Virus record (IMG/VR): IMGVR_UViG_3300013286_000014
Coordinates: 1 to 61,083 of that record
Reading direction: 5' to 3' (one strand)
DNA length: 61,083 bases
Origin: a virus
Shown here: piece by piece, positions 42,087-51,635 of the stretch
Numbering within the stretch: the stretch's first letter is position 1
Layout of the letters: every line of letters begins with the position of its first letter
Position numbers and translations under genes: made by a program
The notes under the pieces: model-generated
Seen by the model: the letters and a program-made list of their open reading frames with translations, nothing else
The model's database searches: none
Told to the model about the DNA's origin: nothing

Positions 42087-44492
42087 ATGACGTATCAAGT
42101 TACATTTACACAAACTAACAATCCTGACAAGCCGCCCATCACGGTGGCTGACGGTGTTGTAGATAACAGTACCAGCTTAGAATTTCCAGGTAAGAATTAC
42201 TCAGGATATGGTGCTATCATTGCTAAAGATTTCTTGCATCTGTTAGAAAACTTTGCCAACGATACCAGCCCAAACAACCCAGTGCAAGGACAACTATGGT
42301 TTGACACTGCCAGTGGAATTAACTTGTTAAAAGTATATGATGGTACCGCATGGGAACCAGCTGGCAGCTTAAAGAAAGCGAGCAAAGCTCCCGCCGCCGC
42401 AACCGCAGGAGATTTATGGGTCAACACAAACACAAGTCAACTATATTTGTATTCAGGCAGTACTTGGACACTGATAGGACCACAGTTTAGTGCAGGCCTT
42501 GCAACAGGCCCAGTGGTAGAATCTATTGTAGACACTGCCAACATTAGTCATAACGTTGTTGTAATTTATGCTTCAAGTGTTGACAATACCACCAGTAGCT
42601 ATCGCGTGGCCATTATAAGTCAGGATGCATTTACTCCCAAGTCTGCAATACTGGGATTTACAACAATCAATACAGGAGTCAATGTAGCCAGTTCAAAATC
42701 AACAGTTGATACTGGTAGTAAATATACTGGATTTTGGGGAACAGCAAGCTCTGCAGATGGATTGTTAATCAATGGTTCAGCAGTCGATGGCGCAAACTTT
42801 TTGCGTAGCGACACACCTACCATTGCTAATAATACAGTTAGTATTCGCAATGATGGCGGTTTGGTAATTGGATCCAACTTGGGATTCAATATTGGTATCA
42901 ACGGCAACAGCACATTGTTCTATTCAAAGAACAGCGGAAATCCCATTGACTTTGCATTAAACAACAATGGTACTGTGAACACAGTGCTACACATGACTGC
43001 TGATAGCAAGATTGGCCTAGGCACAAATAATACAAGCCCTCAGAGCACATTGGATGTTATCGGCGGTACAACGATCAAAGACGACCCCAGCACACAAGGC
43101 ACAGTTTGGACCAGCCAAACCGCAGTCACGCTTGATCAATACCTTACCAGTAACACAAACTATTACCGAGTAATAGTTAGTGGTACTACCGGTACCACTG
43201 CACCCACTGATGTTAGCGGTTCGAATTTCCAAGATGGTACTGTCACACTTAAATGGATTGGAGTAATACCTAACTATCCAGTTCCTGGCAGGTTGATTGT
43301 TAAAGGCACTAGTGATATTGATTCTACCAGTGGTAGCCCATTTGATCCAGGTGGTCCAAGTATACAAACATTAGGCGGATTGAAAGTTACTAAAAAATCA
43401 CAGTTGGGTGATGATGTTATCAGTTATGGTCAATTTTATGTCAACTACTTGGACGGTAATAGCCAGCCCATAGCAGCCAGTGTAATATTGCCAGGATCAG
43501 ATCTTGCTGCCAACATTTATGACATTGGTTCTGTGACAAGGCCATTTAGAAATGTATTTGCGCAACAATTCCAAGGAAACTTCAGCGGAACACTGGTAGG
43601 CGGTAGCATTACAGGTAGTACTGGTATTGCACAAAGTGCTGCCAAGTTACAATCGCCTACAGTGTTGCAACTTATTGGAGATGTAACCAGTGACGGTGTT
43701 GAATTTAACGGGCAATCACAGACTGGCGTACAATCTTTTACAACCAGTATCAACCAAGGTATTATTACCAACAAGGTTGCGGCAAGAGATTCTAATTTAA
43801 ATGATGAGCTGTTGATATATCGTCCCGGCACCGGCTTGTTGAGCATGACCAAAACAGTGCTATTCAATCACGTTGCAACAGTGCCAGTGGGTTGTGTATT
43901 TCCATATGCTGGTCTGGTGACCAATTTGCCAACTGGATACCTTCTATGCGACGGCAGTGAAGTCAAAATTGGTAGTTATCCAACTTTATACGCTGTTATT
44001 GGATACTCATACAAAGCGGCATCGCTACTGGTTGGATTAAGTACATTTGCACTACCTGATCTCCGTGGTAGATTTCCATTAGGTCCGGACAACATGAACA
44101 ATGGACTCACTGTTCCAGCCAAAGACGGATCTGGCACACAAGTGAGTGCAGGCGGAGGATCTGCTAATAGAGTAAACAGTGTCAATGCAGACACCGTGGG
44201 GTCATCCAGCGGTAGCGAAAACATTACACTATCAACAACTAACTTGCCAGATCACAAACATAATCTTAATGACGGTGTACAACAGTTTTATGCAGTTGGT
44301 TCTCCTAATCCGGGAACTGATCCTAACACAAATATTAACATCGGTAAGGGCTTAACTGCCCAGGCACAAGCTGGCCAAGGATATGGATTAACTGATAGTG
44401 GTAGTGTAATTTCTAATACTTATGCCACACCAGTAACAGTGATGAATCCATACACAACAATGAATTATATAATCTTTACTGGTGTGGTATAA
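42087..44492 (+). CDS. Tail fibre with phage collar domain
   Basis: An 801-residue protein. Residues 1-150 hold a module shared with the next two fibre genes (TVADGVVDNSTSLEFPGKNY, LLENFANDTSPNNPVQGQLW, LWVNTNTSQLYLYSGSTWTL). The middle is Ser/Thr/Gly-rich beta repeat. Near residue 610 is a phage tail collar domain (Pfam Collar type): VFPYAGLVTNLPTGYLLCDG, GSYPTLYAVIGYSY and FALPDLRGRFPLGPD. The C-terminus carries LPDHKHNLNDG and ends VMNPYTTMNYIIF, the usual end of collar-domain fibres of the T4 gp12 type. It likely contributes to short or side fibres that bind the host. Its stop overlaps the next start (TAATG). Confidence 0.88.
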   Translation: MTYQVTFTQTNNPDKPPITVADGVVDNSTSLEFPGKNYSGYGAIIAKDFLHLLENFANDTSPNNPVQGQLWFDTASGINLLKVYDGTAWEPAGSLKKASKAPAAATAGDLWVNTNTSQLYLYSGSTWTLIGPQFSAGLATGPVVESIVDTANISHNVVVIYASSVDNTTSSYRVAIISQDAFTPKSAILGFTTINTGVNVASSKSTVDTGSKYTGFWGTASSADGLLINGSAVDGANFLRSDTPTIANNTVSIRNDGGLVIGSNLGFNIGINGNSTLFYSKNSGNPIDFALNNNGTVNTVLHMTADSKIGLGTNNTSPQSTLDVIGGTTIKDDPSTQGTVWTSQTAVTLDQYLTSNTNYYRVIVSGTTGTTAPTDVSGSNFQDGTVTLKWIGVIPNYPVPGRLIVKGTSDIDSTSGSPFDPGGPSIQTLGGLKVTKKSQLGDDVISYGQFYVNYLDGNSQPIAASVILPGSDLAANIYDIGSVTRPFRNVFAQQFQGNFSGTLVGGSITGSTGIAQSAAKLQSPTVLQLIGDVTSDGVEFNGQSQTGVQSFTTSINQGIITNKVAARDSNLNDELLIYRPGTGLLSMTKTVLFNHVATVPVGCVFPYAGLVTNLPTGYLLCDGSEVKIGSYPTLYAVIGYSYKAASLLVGLSTFALPDLRGRFPLGPDNMNNGLTVPAKDGSGTQVSAGGGSANRVNSVNADTVGSSSGSENITLSTTNLPDHKHNLNDGVQQFYAVGSPNPGTDPNTNINIGKGLTAQAQAGQGYGLTDSGSVISNTYATPVTVMNPYTTMNYIIFTGVV

Positions 44493-45622
44493 TGAGCTAT
44501 ACAATAAAACTAACAAATAATAACACGTTAACTGAGATAATTGACGGAACAATTAATCAAACAAGTACTGATCTTACTCTTGTAGGCAAAAACTCCACTG
44601 GATACGGAATTTATTTCAATGATAATTTTGTACATTTATTAGAAAATTTTGCAAACACCAGTCAGCCAAACAATCCAATTACTGGACAAGTATGGTTTGA
44701 TACAACACAAAACAGATTAAAAGTTTATGACGGTGCGCAATTCAAAGTAACCGGCGGAACACTGGTTGGTGCCACTGTGCCCAGTAGCCTAACAACTGGC
44801 GACATTTGGATCAATAGTGGCACTGCACAGTTATATTTTAATGACGGTGTTAGCAACGTGCTGGCTGGTCCTTTGTATACCAAGAGTCAAGGACAGAGCG
44901 GATTTATTGTAGATACAATTCTTGACATTAACAAAGTTCCTCACACCATTGTGTATTTGTATTGCGCCAGTAATTTATTAGGCATATTTGCTAGTGAGGC
45001 ATTTACGCCTGCCACGCCAATCAGCGGATATGCAGGCAGTGTTGGGGTTGGATTCAATGTAAGCAGTTACACAGGAGTACAATTCAATGTTCCGGTACTA
45101 ACAGCGGCCAACTTGTTGGGCGCAGACAGGGTTACATTATATTCAGCAGATAGTTTTGTCGCGACTAGCGGAAATTCCACAATTTCTAACGGCACTTTAA
45201 CTATTCAAAACACAGCACTTATACCAGCATTGGTACTGGGAGCTGGTAGTAACAATGAAATTAACTCGTCAACTGCTACATTTCAGATCAAATCAAACAC
45301 TGCAAATCAAAACTTTGAAGTAGCCACACTGAGTTCAACTGGCTTGACTTCAGCAATTTATATCAGCGCACAAAACAAGTTCATGGGTATTTTTAAAGGT
45401 ACTCCAACAGCCGCATTGGATGTGTCGGGTGCAATTAAATCAACATCAACTATTACAGCTACTGGTGCAATTACTGCGTCTGCATTGAATGTAACCAGCA
45501 GTTATACACCCTCTAGTGCCACCAGCGCAGGAGTTGCTGGCCAAATTACTTGGGATGCAAACTATGTGTATGTGTGTACAGCTACAAATACATGGCGAAG
45601 ATCAAGCCTGACCACATGGTAA
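44492..45622 (+). CDS. Tail-fibre-like protein, paralogue (short)
   Basis: A 376-residue protein with the same N-terminal module as its neighbours (ADLTLVGKNSTGYG-type opening, LLENFANTSQPNNPITGQVW, TGDIWINSGTAQLYFNDG). It lacks a collar domain. The C-terminal part has LGIFKGTPTAALDVSGAIKS-like repeats and ends with WDANYVYVCTATNTWRRSSL, a motif found at the end of some fibre or head-decoration proteins. Translation is coupled to the previous gene (TAATG). It is probably an alternative or accessory fibre. Confidence 0.78.
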   Translation: MSYTIKLTNNNTLTEIIDGTINQTSTDLTLVGKNSTGYGIYFNDNFVHLLENFANTSQPNNPITGQVWFDTTQNRLKVYDGAQFKVTGGTLVGATVPSSLTTGDIWINSGTAQLYFNDGVSNVLAGPLYTKSQGQSGFIVDTILDINKVPHTIVYLYCASNLLGIFASEAFTPATPISGYAGSVGVGFNVSSYTGVQFNVPVLTAANLLGADRVTLYSADSFVATSGNSTISNGTLTIQNTALIPALVLGAGSNNEINSSTATFQIKSNTANQNFEVATLSSTGLTSAIYISAQNKFMGIFKGTPTAALDVSGAIKSTSTITATGAITASALNVTSSYTPSSATSAGVAGQITWDANYVYVCTATNTWRRSSLTTW

Positions 45623-45638
45623 TAAGAGCTAAAATAAT

Positions 45639-45646
45639 GATAAATA
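45639..45646 (+). promoter_or_regulatory. Late promoter box GATAAATA
   Basis: GATAAATA 25 bases before the ATG at 45671, in the 48-base gap between two fibre paralogues, followed by a CAGGAG ribosome site. Confidence 0.65.
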
Positions 45647-45670
45647 CTCAAGAATAAGGAAACAGGAGCA

Positions 45671-47152
45671 ATGGCATATACAATTAACAAATACAACGGG
45701 ACGCTACTCGTAACAGTTGCGGACGGTACTGTTGATGCAACTACTGATTTAAAGTTAGTGGGCAAAAATTACGCTGGATATGGCGCAATCCAGAATGAAA
45801 ATTTTGTTTATCTACTGGAAAATTTTGCAAATTCAACATCCCCTTCAAATCCTTTAACTGGTCAAATCTGGTTTGACAGCTCATCCAGCAAGTTAAAATT
45901 CTGGGACGGCGGCAAGTTCCGTACTACAGGCGGCGCTGAAATTGGCCCAACAGCTCCAAGCGGACTTACAACTGGCGATTTCTGGTTTGATACAGTTACC
46001 AGCCAGCTGTTTGCATGGAACGGCACTACATTTACACTAATTGGCCCACAAGCTGTTGCTGGGTCTGCCACAACACAGATGTTGAGTACCAGCCTCAAAG
46101 ACAACTTTGGCACAAGTCATACAGTAATTGAAGCTATTGATAATGGACAAGTTATCTTTATCATCAGCCCAGATAGCGCATTTACATTGGACGGCCAAGT
46201 TAATCCAATTACAGGATTTACACAAATTCAACAGGGTGTCACTTTATGCTACACAAACAACGCAGGCACACCAGGGGTTACATCCAGCAACCATAGATTC
46301 TGGGGAACTGCAACCAATGCAGACCGTTTGGGCGGTTTAAGCGCCGCAAACTATGTTCAAGCTGGTTCTGCGGCATTTAGCACAGTGGTTAACTTTGCAG
46401 ATGTGGGATACACAGTTGGTAATCCTGTTGCACGTTTGCGTGTGTTCAATAACAACAGTAGCACTCCTACTATTCAAAACACCAGTAATAACACTATTGT
46501 TTTCCAAACCACAGTATCTTCCAGTACAGTCACACCATTGCAGTTGGTTGGTGCAGATGTGCTTCCGGGTACCACGCAAGCAAGTAGTCTGGGCACTCAA
46601 AACTATCAGTGGTCAAATGTGTGGGCAACTACATTTAACGGCACTGCTACCAATGCTAACAATTTAGTCATTGGCGGCACAGCTTTTTCAGGCAGTGTGT
46701 CAACCAGCCCAGGAACAGTTGTTGCTCGCGACGGCAGCGGAAACGTTAATGCTAACACATTTAACGGTGCAAGCACAACTAGCTACTATGCTGACTTGGC
46801 AGAAAAATATATAACAGACAAAGAATATACCCCAGGCACTGTAGTGTGTATTGGCGGAGAAGCTGAAGTAACTGCCACATCATCAGGCAGTTTTGCAATA
46901 GGTGCAGTGTCAACAGATCCTGCTCTTATGATGAATAGTGGACTGTCAGGCGGAACATACATTGCACTTAAAGGACGAGTTCCTGTGCTATGTCAGGGGC
47001 CGGTAAACAAGGGCGATTTGATGGTATCAAACGGAGGCGGAACAGCTATATGTGATAACTCCGCTCCGAGCAATGGAAACATTGTATTTGCTGTGGCAAT
47101 AGGCTCAACAAATTCTTTGCAGGTTGAACTTGTAGAATGCTTGATACTCTAA
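45671..47152 (+). CDS. Tail-fibre-like protein, paralogue
   Basis: A 493-residue protein. The N-terminal 130 residues repeat the family module (LKLVGKNYAGYGAIQNENFV, LLENFANSTSPSNPLTGQIW, TGDFWFDTVTSQLFAWNGTT). The C-terminal third is different, ASTTSYYADLAEKYITDKEY followed by TPGTVVCIGGEAEVTAT and a Gly-rich strand domain (KGDLMVSNGGGTAICDN). The YYADLAEKY-x-x-D-x-x-Y-x-PGTVV motif is common in fibre C-termini of environmental phages and resembles a region next to intramolecular chaperone or peptidase-like ends. Late promoter and AGGAG site upstream. Confidence 0.8.
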   Translation: MAYTINKYNGTLLVTVADGTVDATTDLKLVGKNYAGYGAIQNENFVYLLENFANSTSPSNPLTGQIWFDSSSSKLKFWDGGKFRTTGGAEIGPTAPSGLTTGDFWFDTVTSQLFAWNGTTFTLIGPQAVAGSATTQMLSTSLKDNFGTSHTVIEAIDNGQVIFIISPDSAFTLDGQVNPITGFTQIQQGVTLCYTNNAGTPGVTSSNHRFWGTATNADRLGGLSAANYVQAGSAAFSTVVNFADVGYTVGNPVARLRVFNNNSSTPTIQNTSNNTIVFQTTVSSSTVTPLQLVGADVLPGTTQASSLGTQNYQWSNVWATTFNGTATNANNLVIGGTAFSGSVSTSPGTVVARDGSGNVNANTFNGASTTSYYADLAEKYITDKEYTPGTVVCIGGEAEVTATSSGSFAIGAVSTDPALMMNSGLSGGTYIALKGRVPVLCQGPVNKGDLMVSNGGGTAICDNSAPSNGNIVFAVAIGSTNSLQVELVECLIL

Positions 47153-47169
47153 GAATTAAAGGATAAAAA

Positions 47170-48066
47170 ATGGCTGGACAAGGCACACGAATACTTGCTA
47201 GTGACTATAATGCAATTCAATCAGTAGTTGCTACTGTGCTGGGCGCTGGCTCTGGCGCACTTGGTTACGGCCAAACAGTTACCAGTAGTCAAACAGCAGT
47301 GGGCGCCAAGATCACTGCAACAATGTGGCAAACACTACGCAACGATTTATTGGCAACCCGTCAGCATCAAACTGGCGCAAACGAAAGTGGAAATTTAACT
47401 GCACCAAGCACAGGCATCCTTGTTAGGGAATACGATCGTGCGGCTTACTATGCATATGCACAGTTAGTTCAAACAAATGCATTGACTACGCCACCAGCTG
47501 GGCAAGCATCGTTGGTCACTCTAGCCAACGGTACTAGAACTGCCGCTTGGAATGGAACACTCAATCACACAGTCAGTCTTAATTTTGGTAGTTATGCTGG
47601 AGCAAGATATTTCTTTAATTCAGGTAGTAACATTCAAATTAGCGGTAGTAATACCAATGTTCCGGCAGACGGTAGCCAGGCCAAGAGCAACGACTGGGCA
47701 ACTATATTGGCCAACATGGGTACTATCTCCATGAACTACAACAGCACAAGCACAACCGGTTCAGGCAGTACTGCTGGCAGTGTTGGGTTTTATCAACTGA
47801 CCACTAGCCCACAAACCATATTTACTAAATCCACAGCAAGCCCTACTTACAGTCCAAACCAATATGACATATTGGCTCAGGTTGACGGTACTGGCGGCAT
47901 TGTTACATTTACCATGCAATTCCAGGACCTATCGGGTCAGCCAAATGCTCCATGGGGCACTGACGAATATGTGGAAGGCACACTAAGCAGCCTAGTGCAG
48001 ACTTACTATGCCACAGGCGCCAATGTATCAGTGGCTCTTCCAATCATTACACAGTCAGGACCTTAA
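47170..48066 (+). CDS. Virion structural protein, fibre cluster
   Basis: A 298-residue protein. It opens with GTRILASDYNAIQSVVATVL and TSSQTAVGAKITATMWQTLR, a helical part, followed by beta-rich Gly/Ser/Thr sequence (SLNFGSYAGARYFFNSGSNI) and ends in a hydrophobic strand region. I recognise this kind of protein only as a frequent member of fibre clusters in environmental T4-likes; no catalytic motif is seen. It is the last gene of the late fibre operon, as a sigma70-type promoter follows its stop. Confidence 0.7.
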   Translation: MAGQGTRILASDYNAIQSVVATVLGAGSGALGYGQTVTSSQTAVGAKITATMWQTLRNDLLATRQHQTGANESGNLTAPSTGILVREYDRAAYYAYAQLVQTNALTTPPAGQASLVTLANGTRTAAWNGTLNHTVSLNFGSYAGARYFFNSGSNIQISGSNTNVPADGSQAKSNDWATILANMGTISMNYNSTSTTGSGSTAGSVGFYQLTTSPQTIFTKSTASPTYSPNQYDILAQVDGTGGIVTFTMQFQDLSGQPNAPWGTDEYVEGTLSSLVQTYYATGANVSVALPIITQSGP

Positions 48067-48078
48067 TCCTCTAATCCG

Positions 48079-48107
48079 TTGACAAGATAATTACTGTAGT
48101 GTATTAT
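48079..48107 (+). promoter_or_regulatory. sigma70-type promoter for the glycosyltransferase cluster
   Basis: TTGACA (48079-48084), a 17-bp spacer and TATTAT (48102-48107). The match to consensus is 11 of 12. The transcript would begin about 10 bases before the ribosome site (CGGAG) of the gene at 48127. No late box is visible here, so expression is probably early or constitutive. Confidence 0.75.
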
Positions 48108-48126
48108 ATACATTACGGAGTTATCT

Positions 48127-48477
48127 ATGGACGAACGAATTGAAAAAGCATTTGCAGTTGCCAATTACATGGCAACACTGTCAAATCAACGCAGAATAAT
48201 ATTAGAAGAATATACCCAAAAGTTGATATTTTATATCAACGGTGCAACATTTAAAATTGGGCCCGACTTAATCAATTTTACCAAGACAATGCTAGATCTC
48301 GATTATACAGAAGATGTGGCGTTCCTTGACTCTAATAATTTTCCAGTAATAATCGATGATGTCCAACAATTCTTTGATGATATCACTTTGATTTATTTTG
48401 AAGCCACAAATAGTTACGCGGCCAAATATGCAGAAATCAAAAGTAAACGAAAAGTTTCGGATATTGTTGAGCTATGA
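48127..48477 (+). CDS. Small protein of unknown function, first gene of glycosyltransferase cluster
   Basis: A 116-residue mostly helical, acidic protein (MDERIEKAFAVANYMATLSN; DDVQQFFDDITLIYFEATNS). I do not recognise a family. Its stop overlaps the next start (ATGA), which suggests coupled expression with the glycosyltransferase-like gene. It may be a partner or regulator of those enzymes, on position only. Confidence 0.7.
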   Translation: MDERIEKAFAVANYMATLSNQRRIILEEYTQKLIFYINGATFKIGPDLINFTKTMLDLDYTEDVAFLDSNNFPVIIDDVQQFFDDITLIYFEATNSYAAKYAEIKSKRKVSDIVEL

Positions 48478-49319
48478 CAACTGGCGCAGTAATTTTTGCA
48501 CAGAATAATTCTACTATTGATTATATCAAACTAGCAGTATTTGCGGCTTCTAGAATAAAAAAATATTTGGATATTCCAGTAAGCATCATAACGGATACAA
48601 AAGATTACCTTTTGAAATCTTTTCCTGATCATGGATTTGATCAAATTATAGAAATTGACTTTGTTGCATCTGTACAAAATAAAAAATTCTTTGATGGCAG
48701 TATTACATCAAAAGTACTTCCTTGGAAAAATCACGCTCGAACAAATGTGTACGATTTAACTCCTTACGATAGAACACTGGTAATTGATAGCGATTACATT
48801 ATCAGTTCAACAGTTTTAAAATCAGCATTAGACAATGATTACGATTTTCAAATATATAAAAATAGTTTTGATCTGGCAATTGACCGAGAACGTGATTTTG
48901 AAAGAATAAATCAATACAGTATTCCTTTTTATTGGGCTACAGTTTTTGTATTCCAAAAAAACACAATCATGGAAGCATTTTTTAATCTAGTAAGTTACAT
49001 TAAAACAAACTGGAGCTATTTTCGATTACTCTACAACATAGATTCTTCAACATACAGAAACGATTTTGCATTTAGTATTGCAATACATATTATGGATGGA
49101 AAAACTCAGGGAGATTTTGCAATTGAACTTCCAGGAACAATGACCTATATCACCGATGCCGATGTGCTAATTGATATAGATGAAAATAAAATGAAGTTTT
49201 TAACTCAAAGAAAGAATTTTCTTGGAGAGTATACAGCATCAAAAACTACTGGATTAGATGTACATGTCATTAACAAAATAAGTTTGTTGCGATATGTAAA
49301 CGGAGGTTCTGGTGTCTAA
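48474..49319 (+). CDS. Glycosyltransferase-like protein (GT-A type) 1
   Basis: A 281-residue protein. The opening GAVIFAQNNSTIDYIKLAVF is a first beta-strand/helix of a GT-A fold, PVSIITDTKDYLL follows, and TLVIDSDYIISS near residue 103 supplies the DxD-type metal-binding motif. These features match phage-encoded glycosyltransferases that act on nucleotide sugars. Substrate and acceptor (phage DNA, capsid or host surface) cannot be read from sequence. Clearly paralogous to the next gene (shared IFAQN-x-x-TIDY opening). Confidence 0.7.
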   Translation: MTTGAVIFAQNNSTIDYIKLAVFAASRIKKYLDIPVSIITDTKDYLLKSFPDHGFDQIIEIDFVASVQNKKFFDGSITSKVLPWKNHARTNVYDLTPYDRTLVIDSDYIISSTVLKSALDNDYDFQIYKNSFDLAIDRERDFERINQYSIPFYWATVFVFQKNTIMEAFFNLVSYIKTNWSYFRLLYNIDSSTYRNDFAFSIAIHIMDGKTQGDFAIELPGTMTYITDADVLIDIDENKMKFLTQRKNFLGEYTASKTTGLDVHVINKISLLRYVNGGSGV

Positions 49320-50148
49320 AGGATTCTTAATATTTGCACAAAATACAGATACAATTGACTATGTGCGTCAAGCATACGCATTGGCATTGAGTATTAAGTT
49401 TAGCCAGACAGATATCAATGCCGTTAGTATAATTACAAACAGCCCAGTACCTGAAAAATATCAAACAGCATTTGATCAAATAATTCCAATTCCATGGTTC
49501 GATGACACAGTTGATAGTGCTTTAAAAGCAGAGCATCGCTGGAAGCTATATCATGCCAGCCCGTATACCGAAACTATTGTTTTGGATGCAGACATGTTGA
49601 TGTTGGCAGATATCGGTGTATGGTGGGAATATTGCGGCAACTATGACATTAAATTTTGTAATAGAATTTGTAATTACAAAAAAGACATAATTGTGCAAGA
49701 CACACATCATCGTAAAACATTTATCTCAAACAATTTAAATAATCCATACTATGCATTGCATTATTTTAAGCAGTCTGACTATGCGCACGACTTTTATAAA
49801 GTACTAGAGTTTGTTATCAACAATTGGGAATATTGCAGGGGAACATTTGCTCCGTTGGATCCGCAAGAATGGATCAGTATGGATTTGGCAGTGGCATTGG
49901 CTAGTAAAATATACGGAATTGAAGATGATGTATCAAGCCCGTTGGAGTTTGTTCATATGAAGCCTGCAATACAAGGTTGGGCAACTACTCCTATAAGCTG
50001 GAAAAATTTTGTGAACTATGTGCTAAACAAGAAAGGCGAATTTGTTGTTGGCAACATTAAACAAGAAAAGTTGTTTCATTATATAGATAAAAATTTTGTA
50101 GATGATAACCTAATTAATCGGTTGGAGGAACTAGCAAATGGTACGTAA
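49312..50148 (+). CDS. Glycosyltransferase-like protein (GT-A type) 2
   Basis: A 278-residue protein starting at GTG 49312, overlapping the previous stop, with a good GGAGG ribosome site at 49301-49305. It opens GFLIFAQNTDTIDYVRQAYA, has VSIITNSPVPEKY and a DxD motif in TIVLDADMLML near residue 92, then KFCNRICNYKKD and a Trp-rich segment. It is a paralogue of the preceding protein. T4-likes often carry such glycosyltransferase-like genes in tandem. The acceptor is unknown. Confidence 0.72.
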   Translation: MSKGFLIFAQNTDTIDYVRQAYALALSIKFSQTDINAVSIITNSPVPEKYQTAFDQIIPIPWFDDTVDSALKAEHRWKLYHASPYTETIVLDADMLMLADIGVWWEYCGNYDIKFCNRICNYKKDIIVQDTHHRKTFISNNLNNPYYALHYFKQSDYAHDFYKVLEFVINNWEYCRGTFAPLDPQEWISMDLAVALASKIYGIEDDVSSPLEFVHMKPAIQGWATTPISWKNFVNYVLNKKGEFVVGNIKQEKLFHYIDKNFVDDNLINRLEELANGT

Positions 50149-50749
50149 AAAATTACCTCCTCCTCCTGCGCAGTTAACAGATACGTATTATGCATATTAC
50201 GATCCTGTTACTAATCAGTTGTTATCCGTGACAAATGAAAAAATAAGTCTGTATAATGATTACTTAGAAGTTGATTTTGATACGTATGAACGACTAGTAA
50301 CTGGTAGAGAAAAATTTAGCGACTATCTATTAGGGCATATTAAAACAGAAGACAAAACTGTTTTAAAATTAATTCCTGTAGTTGAACAAGCATACAGTTT
50401 TAAAAACACAATGCTTGAAGTTATATCTGAAAACAAAATCAAAGATCCTGAGCTTGTTGTGGAATGGCATGGAGTGAACAAAGAATGGAATTTCTTTGTG
50501 TCTGCAACTGCCAAGGGAAGATTGAATGTTAAATTAGATAGTGCAAAGATTTTATTTTTTATCATTTTAGAAAATGACTATGATTTCCTGATTAGGACTA
50601 TTATAATTGATTCTCAAGAATTACTTTCACAGAAATGTGTAGGAATACCGTTTGCTAGTGAGATAGAAAATTATATAGGCAAACTGTCCGTTGCTTCTAG
50701 ATTGATTTTTGAAAGCCAGGCATTAAGGATAGTTAATGAAAACAATTAA
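50138..50749 (+). CDS. Unknown protein in glycosyltransferase cluster
   Basis: A 203-residue protein with a Pro-rich start (VRKKLPPPPAQLTDTYYAYY), beta strands (LLSVTNEKISLYNDYLEVDF) and a mixed C-terminus. I see no catalytic motif. The start overlaps the previous stop by 11 bases and its end overlaps the next gene by 14, so it is part of the same operon. Confidence 0.7.
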   Translation: MVRKKLPPPPAQLTDTYYAYYDPVTNQLLSVTNEKISLYNDYLEVDFDTYERLVTGREKFSDYLLGHIKTEDKTVLKLIPVVEQAYSFKNTMLEVISENKIKDPELVVEWHGVNKEWNFFVSATAKGRLNVKLDSAKILFFIILENDYDFLIRTIIIDSQELLSQKCVGIPFASEIENYIGKLSVASRLIFESQALRIVNENN

Positions 50750-51635
50750 AATTATAGAACAAGACGTTGTATTTCTCAGCTACAACGAACCGAACGCTGA
50801 AAAGAACTATGCAGATTTATTGGCAAAAGTTCCTTGGGCCAAACGTGTACACGGAGTCAAGGGCAGTGATGCCGCGCACAAGGCCTGCGCCAAACTAAGC
50901 GAAACCGAATACTTTACCACAGTGGATGGCGACAACATTATCGATCCCAAATATTTGGAAGTAGAAATTGACATAGATGGAAAACAATTCACAGATGCCA
51001 ATGTTTTTAGTTGGGCAGGTAATGTGCATGTTAACGGATTAAAATACGGCAACGGCGGGCTAAAGTTGTGGACACGCAAGTTTGTTAACCAAATGAAGAC
51101 TCATGAAAATTCTAATCCCAATGATGTACAGGGAAAAGTTGAGTTTTGCTTTGATCAACGGTACTATCAATTTAACGAATGCTACAGCGAGAGCTTTACC
51201 AATGCAACACCCGAACAGGCATGGAGAGCAGGATTCCGAGAAGGGGTTAAGATGTGTTTGGTGCAAGGCGCTCGTGTGTCAAACACCAGCGAAATTTGGT
51301 GGCAAAACTATCATAGATTGCTTATATGGTCAAGTGTAGGGGCAGATGTTGAAAACGGTATATGGAGCATACTTGGTGCAAGAGAAGGCGCATACAAAAC
51401 GTTGTTGACCGATTGGGACTATGCCAATGTAAGAGATTTTGATTGGCTGAGTGAATTTTGGAATAAAACTCATGCCCAAGCAGAACCAGAAGAAATGACC
51501 AAATACATAAACTTTTTAGCACAAGAACTTAGAGACAAATCTAAATTAGAAATTGCTAATTTAGATTCAGCTGGTAGCAAGTTTTTCAAAACAGTTTATA
51601 GTCCAACACCTAGAAGTATTCGCAAAAAATTCTAA
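50736..51635 (+). CDS. Glycosyltransferase-like protein 3 (phage GT family)
   Basis: A 299-residue protein with a compact nucleotide-sugar-binding start (DVVFLSYNEPNAEKNYADLL, WAKRVHGVKGSDAAHKACA) and a DxD motif in YFTTVDGDNIIDP near residue 68. Then follow a Gly/Trp-rich middle (LKYGNGGLKLWTRKFVNQM) and AWRAGFREGVKM near residue 167. It is clearly paralogous to the next gene (shared SYNE, H-x-A(H/A)-x-A and VDAD/VDGD patterns). The family is familiar in marine T4-likes and is usually annotated as glycosyltransferase, but the sugar and acceptor are unknown. Confidence 0.75.
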   Translation: MKTIKIIEQDVVFLSYNEPNAEKNYADLLAKVPWAKRVHGVKGSDAAHKACAKLSETEYFTTVDGDNIIDPKYLEVEIDIDGKQFTDANVFSWAGNVHVNGLKYGNGGLKLWTRKFVNQMKTHENSNPNDVQGKVEFCFDQRYYQFNECYSESFTNATPEQAWRAGFREGVKMCLVQGARVSNTSEIWWQNYHRLLIWSSVGADVENGIWSILGAREGAYKTLLTDWDYANVRDFDWLSEFWNKTHAQAEPEEMTKYINFLAQELRDKSKLEIANLDSAGSKFFKTVYSPTPRSIRKKF

